This document shows, piece by piece, positions 43,210 to 53,673 of a stretch of DNA of 64,000 nt (positions within the stretch are counted from its first letter, which is position 1; each line of letters starts with the position of its first letter). The DNA is from Lumbricus terrestris (Eukaryota; Annelida; Clitellata; Crassiclitellata; Lumbricidae): assembly GCA_949752735.1 (NCBI GenBank), contig OX457038.1, positions 63,785,470-63,849,469 of the forward strand, written 5' to 3'. A model generated the notes under the pieces. It did no database searches. It worked only from the letters and a program-made list of their open reading frames with translations, and was not told the origin of the DNA. The translations under genes and the position numbers were made by a program.

Positions 43210-43317
43210 ATGAACCTCAAACGACCTGCTTTCGGCTGAAAGATTACGAGATAATATGTTCGGATCTTAATCTGGAAAGTCGGGTTGAATCCTTTCCTCG
43301 CACGGAAATCTGGAAAG
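43210..43317 (+). CDS. Src-like tyrosine kinase exon: start of N-lobe
   Basis: Preceded by tttgcatag and followed by GTACAT. Reads (D)EPQTTCFRLKDYEIICSDLN then ...TEIWKG, equivalent to the WEI...L--L----G-GEVWKG start of non-receptor tyrosine kinases. The glycine-rich loop has lost its glycines (ESRVESFPRTEIWKG), unusual for an active kinase. Phase 1 at both ends, joining to 43768. Confidence 0.7.
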
Positions 43318-43444
43318 GTACATTTGCCGCATTTGCTCAGTTTTATTCACTCTCTGGCTCGACTTTTCGTTCCACCCGTTCATTCTTCAAATGGTTTTTC
43401 ATTCCACTCGTTCATTAGTTAATAACATTATTATTTATTTATTT

Positions 43445-43550
43445 ATTCCGCTATCCATACATCCATACATACATACATCCATGCATCCATACATCCATGC
43501 ATCCATGCATCCATACATTCCTACATACATACATCCATACATCCATGCAC
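43445..43550 (+). repeat. (CATC/CATA)n microsatellite in kinase intron
   Basis: Imperfect catccatacatccatgc tandem run. Confidence 0.9.
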
Positions 43551-43767
43551 CCAACAGCCATGAAATAAACCCATCCAAACGGCGATCCCTCTTTCGTTTT
43601 CTGCTCTCTATCTATCCTTCCCATACATTCCATCCCTTCCACCCTCCCATCTGTCCTATATTCTTTCTTTCCAACGCTCTCATCTACCAATCTCTGCTAT
43701 CACTGAATGCGGTTTGTCACTAAGGTTCACTAAAGATGCAACATTCAGCTATCCATTCATCTTAAAG

Positions 43768-44033
43768 GCAAATTGAATAAATCGATGGACGTCAGTGTGA
43801 AGAAATGCATCGGCAGTGAACTAAATGTATCAGCGGCAGAATTCTTCATCGAGACTCAGCTTCTGCATCGACTCAAACACCCGAACATCGTCGAGTTGAT
43901 TGGAATCTCGTCCTTGGCACAACCTCTGCTCATCGTCACAGAATATCTTTCCCACGGCAACCTACGCGACCACCTGAGGAATGATCAGGGCAACACCGTC
44001 GATCTCCCTCTAATCCTGGATTTTGCCAGACAA
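43768..44033 (+). CDS. Src-like tyrosine kinase exon: N-lobe and hinge
   Basis: The acceptor cttaaag is followed by (G)KLNKSMDVSVKKCI, which contains the VxVKK lysine that anchors ATP. Then come the alphaC helix and beta4 (ETQLLHRLKHPNIVELIG) and the hinge (LLIVTEYLSHGNLRDHLRN). It ends ...LILDFARQ at donor GTGGGT in phase 0. The joint to 43210-43317 is in phase 1 and restores the IWKGKL text. Strongly kinase-like. Confidence 0.88.
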
Positions 44034-44529
44034 GTGGGTGAAATTACTCATTACTCAAAGCAAAATCGATTCTGATCAGATGTAGTCTGCCAAAATTATA
44101 TAGTTCCACCTGTTAAGATCAGCCTATATACTCTGACAGGCTCAATATCAAACTTGTTTCAATGCATCTATATTAACTTGGTCATACGCTTCATAGCACA
44201 AATAGTCTGACAGTAAAGGTTTACAATACCGGTACTCTACATGTGCTTCGTGCATCTCTAAACACTAAATTTTCAAATGACGCGCTTGTCAGAAAACCTC
44301 CACAGAATGTATAAGAAAGTCGTGAGAACAAGGGAATCATTGAAGAGGTAATCGGATTCGGAGGTCAAAGGACCGAAGATTCGGCTGAAGCACTCCAACA
44401 ATCTAATGACTTGACTTTTAAGATACAATTTGACGTTAATTCAGTCCCTACCGACGGTCTTAGAAGACCCTACTAAACGTGGCTGGTATATAGCGCTTAA
44501 TTATTTGTATAATTTCTAACTTCTATTGT

Positions 44530-44850
44530 GCTAATGTCAAATAATAATAATCTTCGTTTATTAACATTCAATCTGACAGACCGCAGAATGATTACAGATA
44601 CTAGTTATACGAAATATGACCAGCTTCGCACGACACGCAGGTCGGCTACAACAGGCTCGGTAGCCTAACACTAATGGCCTAAGTGCTGGAACGCTCCTGG
44701 TAGGCCAAGCCAGGAGTGGGAGAGGCGATCTTATTTTCAACAGACCCGAGGCAAACAACACAACAGAAAGCGCCACTGGCAGCTAACAGAAAATTCAAAT
44801 AAAGTTTTGCTCTGAGCGAGGCTTGAACCCTGGCCGCGACAATGACTATA
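44530..44850 (-). mobile_element. possible tRNA-derived SINE, minus strand, in kinase intron
   Basis: Plus-strand aataataataat at 44540 would be the tail, and gcttgaaccctgg at 44821-44833 is the complement of a B-box-like ccagGGTTCAAGCC. No convincing A box, so the assignment is tentative. Confidence 0.45.
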
Positions 44851-44913
44851 TACTCAGTTTATCAGCGTTTTTGGTGTCTGGTTCAATTATTGCCCGTCAT
44901 TGCCGAATTTCAG

Positions 44914-45063
44914 ATTGCTGACGGAATGTGCTTCGTGGCAACGCAAGGCATAGTACACAGAGACCTTCGAGCGGGCAATCTTCTTCTCGCCTCGCCAAAA
45001 TTGGTCAAGATCTCGAACTTTGAACTTGCTCTCGATCTACGAAAGACCATATTATGGATACCA
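44914..45063 (+). CDS. Src-like kinase exon: catalytic loop (DFG replaced by NFE)
   Basis: The acceptor gccgaatttcag and donor GTAAGT frame 50 codons in phase 0: IADGMCFVATQGIVHRDLRA continuing GNLLL...LVKISNFELA. HRDLRAGN is closest to the HRDLRAAN loop characteristic of Src-family kinases (most other tyrosine kinases have HRDLAARN). The metal-binding DFG motif reads NFE, so the protein is probably a pseudokinase. The exon end (…TILWIP) does not fit the phase of the next exon. Confidence 0.85.
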
Positions 45064-45207
45064 GTAAGTTACAAAGCCCTCCTAGTCTGCTGAAATCAAC
45101 CATATCTAGGTCTATATAATGATTTTGGTGTTGATCAAATGTTGCGATCGGTTAAATTCGTATTTCTTGAATATAATTTACTTTATGAACGATTCTAATT
45201 AATTTGA

Positions 45208-45402
<195 letters not shown>

Positions 45403-45975
45403 TAAGCACGTCCTTCAATACACAACTAAAACGTTGCTTCTGTCTGCCACATTAACAGCAGAGTCTAGGGCTCTAGGCAGTGTGAGAATTGTGGAAAAAT
45501 AAGGGGAGGGTGGACTATGATCCACATGGAATTGGGGTGTGAAAACATAATTTACTAATATGGGGCTATAAGAAAGACTGGGGATTGAACCCCCAACCCT
45601 CAATTCTCACCCTGAGTCTAGGTCCATAGAGTCTAAGAATAATGTAACCTTGAATTTGATACAAGCTGGTATGAACAATATCTGCTATGTTCTCGTTGCA
45701 ATTTAATCTGATCTAGTCTTAATCCATTGTAACTTAATCCAGCAACCTGCATGGTTCTACCTCATTCAATCCCTTTTTTCCAGTCCAGCATAACAACCTG
45801 ATCCAACCTAGAGTATACCTCAAGTTATTTTAACAACCCAATCTGGCGCAAACTAACCAAATTCAGTCTAAATCAATTCATCAATTGATCAATCAATCAT
45901 TCAATCAATCAATCTTCATTGACAAGATTTTGAATGGTTTTGATGTCTAATAGGTACTCATTTTCTGTTAATCAG

Positions 45976-46173
45976 ATCTGAACAACAAAGAAGTCATTAA
46001 AGGGATTCATACCGACTATCGTTTACCTCCTCCAGAGAACGAGGACAAGTTATTTTGCCCAGAAACCGTTTATCAGACGATGATCCGGTGTTGGGACAAA
46101 GACACGGATGCCAGACCCAGCTTCTATATGTTGCAGTGCTACTTCTTCGAGGAACTCTCTCAAGTTTCGAAGG
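45976..46173 (+). CDS. Src-like kinase exon: end of C-lobe
   Basis: The acceptor tctgttaatcag precedes (D)LNNKEVIKGIHTDYRLPPPE then VYQTMIRCWDKDTDARPSF, the conserved end of tyrosine kinase domains (RCW...RPSF). Enters in phase 1, matching 45400, and leaves in phase 1 at GTAAAC. The phase-1 exit is compatible with the CARD exon at 57670. Confidence 0.88.
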
Positions 46174-46339
46174 GTAAACAAAAAACAAATTTTTCTAGTG
46201 TAGCTTACATCTCGTTTTTGCTGCTGCTGCTGCTGCTACAACGGTTTGGGTCCACTATTCCGAGGGTCCACTATTCCGAAGGTCCACTATTCCGAACCTT
46301 GAAACTAAACTTATAGTGCTGTCTTTCCATTGCCCCGGA

Positions 46340-46659
46340 CAGTGGCGGCGCCAGGATTTCAGTTTGGGGGGGCTGAAGCCTCGAGGCAAAAATTTTGCAT
46401 TTTCGCCGCCAAAATTTTTGACGACTTTTTTTTTAGTCATCGACCGAAATCTCATGAAAATTTTCCATTTTCGCCGCGAAAATTTCTGACGACCTTTTTT
46501 TTAGTCATCGACCGAAAATCGTGGATATTTCAATGTAAACAAATTCGTATGGCCCTTTTTTTAGGGGGAGCTGAGCATTGCCTTCTATATACTGACAATG
46601 AGCTGAGCCTCTTGTAGGGGGGGGGGCTTAGCCTCCCAGGCCCCCTAGCGCCGCTGCTG
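46340..46659. mobile_element. hAT-like MITE, CAGTGGCGGCGCCAGG ends
   Basis: Starts CAGTGGCGGCGCCAGG, ends CCTAGCGCCGCTGCTG, with a perfect 8-bp duplication gccccgga (46332-46339, 46660-46667). The interior has repeated ttttttttagtcatcgaccgaaa...cattttcgccg blocks. Same family as 49001-49390. Non-coding. Confidence 0.92.
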
Positions 46660-46667
46660 GCCCCGGA

Positions 46668-47150
46668 TTTTCTTTATTCAGACAACTCGTTGTGACAGCT
46701 ATGCATTGTGGATTTCACTTAAGTTTAGTTAGATTTTTAACTAGTACTGTATCATAAAAGGCTGGAAACCAACTTTAAGTGGTAAACCAAAGATTAGTTG
46801 GGTTCCGGAATATTTAAGCCAGTGCAGGACATCCGTGATGTTACAGTAGGTAGACGTGTGGGAGTAGCGCAGGAGACGAGCAATGAGTCAGTCCGCTGAG
46901 CTCAAAGTCGAATGAAGGGAGGATAAGAGGGAAATATGGATTATGGTTGTAAAGATAAACGAGGAAATAGATTTTCTCATGGCTCTCAGGCTCCTCAGTT
47001 GATATTAACACGAGCCCATCAAATGCAAGAAGTGCTCAGAGAGCAACACAGTGCCATCAAAGTTGACACCCAAGTTGACACTGTATGAATAAGTGAACGC
47101 AGGTAAATTGTGATCAGGAGTGCGAGGTAAAGTTTAAGGAGATTAGGTAG
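46668..47150. other. no gene recognised
   Basis: Anonymous DNA between the kinase exons and the (TA)n run; no exon with kinase-compatible splice sites was recognised. Confidence 0.4.
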
Positions 47151-47151
47151 G

Positions 47152-47191
<40 letters not shown>
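47152..47191. repeat. (TA)n microsatellite with actagctgtacc junction
   Basis: A TA run of about 38 bp, directly followed by atactagctgtacctggcc, a decayed relative of the ctagctggggtacccggcg motif. Confidence 0.85.
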
Positions 47192-47193
<2 letters not shown>

Positions 47194-47499
47194 CTAGCTG
47201 TACCTGGCCACGCGTTGCTGTGGCTGAAAAGACCGTGCAACTCTCCCTCCATACCTCCCTTCCCTGCCTCGCTCCCTCCCTTCCTATGTCCCTCCCTACC
47301 GCCATTCCATCCCTTCAATTTCAAGTGGGGCAAAATCTATGTTTAAGAGTGAAACGGACGTACACCATACTTTCACGAGCAACCATTCCACACCACTTGT
47401 GGTGGAATCTGTATATTCCTCCATCGAAATCTCCACTCCACCAAGCACGAACCGGGAGACATTGCCCTCACCACATTTGAACATCTTCACGTTCTCTTT

Positions 47500-47767
47500 A
47501 CTTCTGGATGCCAACGGCTACTCGTCGATGGCCTTTATCGTCCTTGTTCGCAGAGAGCAACATCTACCGTCTTAGCGAATTTTCTGAATTTCTTTCCAAT
47601 CTTATTGTGCTTTCCTATCCTGTCCACTTACTCGGTGACCTCGACTTGCATCTTGACGACACTGATCTTTCTGACGCAAAACCATTACACATTGTACTGG
47701 AAGAGATGGTTGTTGGTCGTAATTTTCCAGTCTTGGTGGCGAGCGGTGTTAAGAAGAGTGGCTATAT
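47500..47767 (+). pseudogene. CR1 endonuclease fragment
   Basis: The frame reads LSEFSEFLSNLIV then VHLLGDLDLHLDDTDLSD, matching the GDLNLHLED region of the CR1 endonuclease at about 3800-3880. Cut on the right by the word-array element at 47777. Confidence 0.7.
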
Positions 47768-47776
47768 AAGTCTTCG

Positions 47777-48826
47777 GTTCCATGACACTTAATCCCGCGA
47801 CACTTAATTAATACCGCGACAGTTAGTACCGGACAGTTAATCCCGCGACACTTAATCCCGCGACCAATTAATCCCGCGACAGTTAATAATAATAATAATA
47901 ATATTTTTTCTTTAATTAAACGCCTGCAAGACGCACTGCGCTTTACATTTACAGGTTATGCAGTAATCTTAATTAAACTTAACTACCAACTGAACAGACA
48001 GCTTTGTAATTACACGGCGCCGATGGCAGCCTACAAAGCAAATCCGCCCAACGGGGGCTCGAACCTGCTACCTCTCGCACTCTTGGCCAGCGTGTTAACC
48101 ACTACTCTACCGGGCTCCCCCCCAAAGTTAATCCCCAGCGACATTTAATCCCGGCGACACTTAATCCCGCGACCAATTAATCCCGCGACAGTTAATCCCG
48201 ACGACATTTAATCCCGCGACACTTAATACCGGGAAAGTAAAATGACATTTTAGAAAGTTAAATTCTATAAAAGCAATATTCAAAGCAATATTCACTATTG
48301 TTCAAAAGAGTTTAGCCTTTGCAGTTAATTAAATATTATGAAACCAGTAAAATTCGATAAAAGAAATATTCACAGCAATAACTTATTCACTGTTTTTCTT
48401 AAAAAAAAGAGCTGCGTTTGCATTGTTGCGATGTTTAATGTAGCCTATATCGTAATTTCCATGTATCACAGTTTGCTTGCCTTTGCTACTGCAGATGAAA
48501 TTCGCCTCCATGTCACTGCCCTATCGTAGACTGAACTTCGCAAATCCTGTTTAAAATCCATTATAATGATCGTTTTATGTGGCCTACAGATGTACAACAG
48601 AAAACCTGAACACTTTGAACAGTCGTACAAATATTCGTACTCACGTGTGTGCAGGTATTAAGTGTCGCGGTATCAAATGTCGCGGGATTAAGTGTCGCCG
48701 GGATTAAATGTCGCCGGGATTAACTGTCGCGGGATTAACTGACGCGGGATTAAATGTCGCCGGGACTAAGTGTCCGGGATTAACTGTCGCGGTATTAAGT
48801 GTCGCGGGATAAAATGTCGTGCTACC
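47777..48826. mobile_element. TIR element with GCGACACTTAATCCC word array
   Basis: Starts GTTCCATGACACTTAATCCC; both ends are arrays of a 15-bp word (gcgacacttaatccc and variants with agttaat or atttaat), about 8 copies on the left (47785-48240, interrupted by a SINE) and about 11 on the right in inverse (48655-48820). Flanked by aagtcttcg/aagtcttct (47768-47776, 48827-48835), a 9-bp duplication with one change, as for MULEs. The interior has no transposase. Confidence 0.88.
47889..48119 (-). mobile_element. tRNA-derived SINE (second family), minus strand
   Basis: In reverse: gagcccggtagagtagtggtta (A-box region, 48096-48115), ...GGTTCGAGCCC (B box, 48055-48066), a body, and an (ATT)n tail (47889-47903). 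Inserted into the left word array of the element at 47777. It does not carry the CR1-like tail. Confidence 0.85.
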
Positions 48827-48835
48827 AAGTCTTCT

Positions 48836-49000
48836 TATAGCTCCTCTCGGCGCGATCATTTGCCTCAATTGGTCCTTCTCCTTGGAACGCGCATTCTTCT
48901 TGCGTTCGATCTACATTTCTGTACGGCAGTCTCTCTTCTTCCTTCTCCCATCTCAAAACCTGCTTCTTCTCGCGGAGCATTGCGCCCTGGGAGCTCCTCT
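48836..49000 (+). mobile_element. decayed CR1 3' region, left of MITE
   Basis: Weak C-terminal LINE coding leading to ccctgggagctcct, which is the gggagcgcctct tail signature interrupted by the MITE. The tail resumes at 49391. Confidence 0.5.
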
Positions 49001-49390
49001 CAGTGGCGGCGCCAGGATTTCAGTTTTGGGGGCTGAATCCTCGTGGAGTAAATTTTACATTTCATCCGCCAAAATTTCTGACGACTTTTTTAGTTATCCG
49101 GCCGAAATCTCATGGAAATTTTCCATTTTCATCCGCCAAAATTTCTGAACCCCTTTTTTAGTCATCCGGCCAAAATCTCATGAAATTTTTCCATTTTCAT
49201 CCGCTTTCCGACAAACCTTTTTTTAGCCATTTGATCGAAATCTCATGTGTGTATTTCAGTGTTAGTGGCTTATCGTGGATATATTTCAGTTTACATGTCA
49301 AAAAAATGGATGGCCTTTTTAGGGGGCTTAGCCCTCGGGTGGCCTTTTATAGGGGGGGCTTAGTCCCTTAGCCCTCTGGCGCCGCCACTG
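49001..49390. mobile_element. hAT-like MITE, second copy
   Basis: Starts CAGTGGCGGCGCCAGG and ends TGGCGCCGCCACTG, with 8-bp duplication gctcctct/gcgcctct (one change). It sits exactly in the gggagcgcctct signature of a CR1 tail. The interior matches 46340-46659 (gtcatccggccgaaatctcatg blocks). Confidence 0.92.
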
Positions 49391-49440
49391 GCGCCTCTCA
49401 ACGGTTAAGCCTACTAGAGGCGCTTTATAAATGATTGAAA
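49391..49440 (+). mobile_element. CR1 3' tail remnant
   Basis: gcgcctctcaacgg...ctagaggcgctttataaatgattga continues the LINE tail broken by the MITE. Confidence 0.7.
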
Positions 49441-50115
49441 ATGACACAGTACAATATGCAATTATGAATTTATTCAGTTGTTCATTTGAAGTTAAAACTT
49501 CTTGTAGTGCAAAGAAAATTTTGCTTTAAAAGGCATACATTATAAACTTTCCTGAAATTACCCAGCCTAGATATAGCCGGACTCAGTGTGCTTGCCCCTC
49601 TGGGCGCAAGAACAGAAACTCTGCCTTGTAGAGAGACATAGGCATATATAAGTGCACGACGTCAACAATTATTCCGGGTTTATTTTTTCGGGCAAAAGTT
49701 AAATCTTGCCCACCCCGCCACTGCCGAAATCTCCCCTACGACTATGGGGACTATCCCCCCGCTATTGTTTGGATTGCCAAAGTTGTGAGTGCTCGGATTT
49801 TATTATAGTATGCCTGAGCCCCAGAGGGAAGGCTGTCTCAGTGTCTCGTGCTACCTTTTGCATTTGGTGGCTGCTGATAGCTATGTAAATTCGGCATTTA
49901 TAACTTTCTTTTGTTACCGTACTCGTTTAGACCTAGTATGTTAATCTTTATGACCTAGGCTACATGTTCAATATATCTTAACTGGCTGCAGATTTATCGC
50001 AGCTTGCGTATTATTCAGTTTCTAATTTAGAGTAACAGTGCTAATTATTTCCTTTATAGGCCGCGGCAAAATGTTGAAATCTATAGTCAGTGAATTGTTA
50101 CAATTATAATTACAC
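49441..50115. other. no gene recognised
   Basis: Anonymous, AT-rich; no coding or clear repeat ends. Confidence 0.4.
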
Positions 50116-50150
50116 CAGCTGGGGTACCCGGCGTTGCCCTAAAATGTGAT
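50116..50150 (+). repeat. CCAGCTGGGGTACCCGGCGTTGCC dispersed motif
   Basis: Another copy of the ctagctggggtacccggcg motif seen at 41394 (inverse) and 22279. It is followed by pyrimidine-rich ccacccc DNA, as at 22360, and at 41394 by G-rich DNA in inverse. Confidence 0.55.
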
Positions 50151-50879
50151 GTTTTCACCCCACACAGCTCCACCCTGCCCCGGACTCAACCTTATCCCCC
50201 GCTCCACCCCTCCGCCCAAACCCGATACGCAATTCCCCTTTATGGAGGATGGGGATATGCCTCGTCTTGGTTTTGCATCTGGCTATGGGCCTGGCCTCAT
50301 CTCATAACGGAATGCATTCTGTTTCATACAATATACAGTAAAACCGTTTAAGTTTAATTTCTTATGATGAATTTCCTGCATTGGGATTGTCCCAATGCAG
50401 GCCATGAACGCATGTCCCATTGCAGGCCAACAATGACCAGGGGACTTCTTTTGAGATAATGAAAAAGGTATTCAGTGAATGATCCCCAAATTTCACCTTA
50501 TGCTTTGCAATATACTGCCCTAATGATCTAGGCCTATTGGTATTTTAAGCTAAATAAGCGCTAGATACGTAATGCAGTGGCTGAGACTGCGTGAGTAGTC
50601 TACAAATTTATTTTTTAGGCCGAAAATTAAAATTTCCAATGTCTCTGTAAAACACTGTATTCTAAGACGTATGATCATTCGCCACATCAAATACCTTCGA
50701 TTGGTGTCGCCACACGCGAATATAGCCTACAGCTACAACTTATAGATACCGGTACCGCCATGTCCCAATTCAGAACTTGTCCCAAGCATGGACATTCTCC
50801 CCTACGCTGCCGTTGGTGAATGCTGCTTCCTACCGCGAGTCGTGTTTTGGACATAACCTCGTTACATAGGAAATGTTAC
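50151..50879. other. no gene recognised
   Basis: Contains a duplicated gtcccaatgcaggcc / gtcccattgcaggcc at 50390-50430. No coding. Confidence 0.4.
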
Positions 50880-50887
50880 TGAGCTAG

Positions 50888-52430
50888 CAGGGCCTACTAC
50901 GCCATGGGGGATGGAAGCAGACTGCTTCCAATTTGGGCCAGGGGGGAAGGTTTCCCCCCAAATGATAAAGTTGAGTATAGAAGATTTCCTCCAGAACATT
51001 TTCCCCCGGTATTACCCAGTATCTGCCATTGACTTCCATCTGGTAAATCCACCGAACAATCCACTCCCCATCATAGCACAGAGTAAATTTCCATTTAATT
51101 TGACTTTTGCTTAACACTCACATAAATTTGTCCTTGCACTTCCATCACATTCGCACCCATCAGGGCTTGCCACGTGGGGGGAGTAAGTAGCCTGATCCAA
51201 CTTGTGCCAGAGGGAAATCCCCCCTTAATGAGAGATGAGCATAAGAGATTTCCTTCTGGACATATCCCCCGGCATCTCCCTCTGTACCATTACTCCCCGC
51301 ACAGCCACGGTAAATTCCCCTTGAACGTTCATCCCGCCATCTCAAGGGTAGATATTCATTTAGTATGACCTTTGCTTTACAGTCACTTACATTTGTCCCT
51401 GCACGTTTATGGCACTGGCTCTCACAACTCATAATTAATTACATTAATTGTTAAAAAATTTAGAGTATATTTTATATCTACTGCCACTGCATTTGTTTTA
51501 TAGTATAGGTTTCAAATATAATGAACGATATTTTCAGAATGAATTTTAGTGATATGAGACAAAGAAGCAACAGTAAATTAGTAGGCCTACTTTTGTTTCT
51601 ATTAGGACTAAAGGTTTCTAGTCTGTTTAAGTAAAATTAATCAAGCAATAAAAGCTTGGTTGGTCAACAATTGAAGTTCAAAAGCAAGTAAAGCAAATGG
51701 CTTATATTGAAGTCTGTACAAATGCAAATTGCTTACGTTTTTGTAGCCTATATTTGAGGGAAATGTTCGAGGGAATTGTTCTATTGAAACGCTCTGTTGG
51801 AATCCAGAGACGAAATTACGGGGAGTTGTCCAGGGAATTGTCCATGGAATTTGTTTGGATCCCAAAATGGATGTTGCTGAGTATTGTACAACTGACAGTA
51901 CTTAGACTACTCAATTTGATATACCAAAAGAAGTTGATATTTTACTGAATGCTGAACCTTTCCAAATTTCACAGGACTAAGTACTACAGTGTTTAACGCA
52001 CTACTAACCCATAATGAGAAATTTTAGAATGTTACCATTATATTGTAAAAATTACAACAACAAATAATGGGAGGCTACATTTTATGATATCCTAAACCAC
52101 GTTTTTGAGCATTGAATTCACGAGCAATTTTGTGAAAATGACAGCTTACAAAGGTATAATTACAGCGTGCAAATTGAAAAAAGTGAAATTTTCATGACTT
52201 TATCGTTCATAAACAGCTAGCAAACAAGAGCCTAAAACATGCGCTCTAGTCGATGCCAACAGCTAAAAATGCGCTGGTTTCTGGAGCTCTGCCCCAGACC
52301 CCCTAGTCGCTATATGGGTCTCGTGCCTTCGGCATTCGCAGCTTCGCGCCTTCGGCGCTTGCAATATAGGCAAAAAGTTTCTGTTTGGGGGGGACTGCTT
52401 CCAGCTTCCAGGGGGGGATAGTAGGCCCTG
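50888..52430. mobile_element. 1.5-kb hAT-like nonautonomous element
   Basis: Ends CAGGGCCTACTA in inverted orientation with a perfect 8-bp duplication TGAGCTAG (50880-50887, 52431-52438). The left half holds two diverged tandem units of about 250 bp (gatttcct-c-gga-at--tcccccgg; cttacatttgtccctgcac). No transposase ORF. Confidence 0.9.
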
Positions 52431-52438
52431 TGAGCTAG

Positions 52439-53670
52439 GTTGCATTAACGCCGAACATTCGACTTCCAAATTTAGCATATAGGCCCAGCTTGTATTAACA
52501 CCTCAAGTTGTGGCTTAGGGAGCGGTTTGGCTGGGTAAATCTGAGACAAATATTACTGACGGGATATGAAGCCGTTGGCAATTAGGTCAGTGAACTAAAT
52601 TGCGTCTGCTCACATCCCGGACTTTTGCATACCAATTAAATGTTTGTCCGGTTTTGATTTATTGACGATTGTCGTAACGAAGCGAAAAAGCCTACGATTT
52701 AATTGAACAAAGGGAACCCGCAAAACCGGTAGGCCTATAAATTAAACGGAAATGACTAAGAAGAACATCTGGAACGCTGCAGTTGGTTTCGATTAGGCTA
52801 CTTTAGCGTTTATCAAAATTTTTAGCCTACTGATCAAGCTTACCCGGATGGCAGTGTATTTTATTGTGCTCTTAGGCGTAGGCCTATCCAGATGCAGTCA
52901 TTGCACATCGCCCACGATGCCTCAGAAAAGGCGATACCTGATTGGCTGGCGCGTTGCGGTTTCGTATCCCATCAGCAATAATAGTCCCAGATTAAACCTG
53001 GTGCTTTCTTCTGAGATATAGCGGTCATTACTTTGATACTGGTTGTCTAGTTATTGACTAAGGGCACGAAGATACAATTACATATAGCCTATAGCCTACA
53101 TTATATATATATACACAAGACTTTTGATCATAGCATGAGTGACTAAGCTAAACGGTATTTAAAAATATGGCACAAGGCCTGCAACTTTAGGCTACCGCTG
53201 ATTATTTCACAAGATTAATTTTTATGACCTTCGTAGAATCACCGATCTCTGATAAAAAAAAATGGCAGGTTGGTATATATTTTGTGACAGGTTTCTAATT
53301 TAGTCTGTTATATTTCTACCGAAATCATTCTGATGAACTCTACAAAAAAGGTAACAATACGGATGCTTATCGTTATGCATGTGCCTGTAGGCCTACTGAC
53401 GTGTGGCCTATACTCCGAGGCCGAACAATAATTATTATTAAGACTTGAAAAATGTTGGGTTCAGACATTGGCGCCAACAGAGGTATTAATTTTGCTGGAA
53501 GGTGAAAACACTCCGGTCATGGCAAAAAAGGTTAGGAAGAGCTTGAAAATGCAGTTACAAAAGAACAAGTATAATGGCGGAAGCTTTGAAAAGAATGGTA
53601 TCTAATGCTGACCAATGATCAATCACGCGGCGCCTATGCCTAACCTATAAGTTGAGCAACTACCATCACC
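52439..53670. other. no gene recognised
   Basis: Intergenic or intronic DNA rich in taggcctac-like words; a short (TA)n at 53103-53113. No exon with good splice sites was recognised. Confidence 0.4.
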
Positions 53671-53673
53671 TTG

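Noticed and set aside
42228..43550. CRISPR-like array in the repeated gatggatg/catccata tracts
   Set aside because: Eukaryotic simple-sequence repeats; no conserved repeat with unique spacers.
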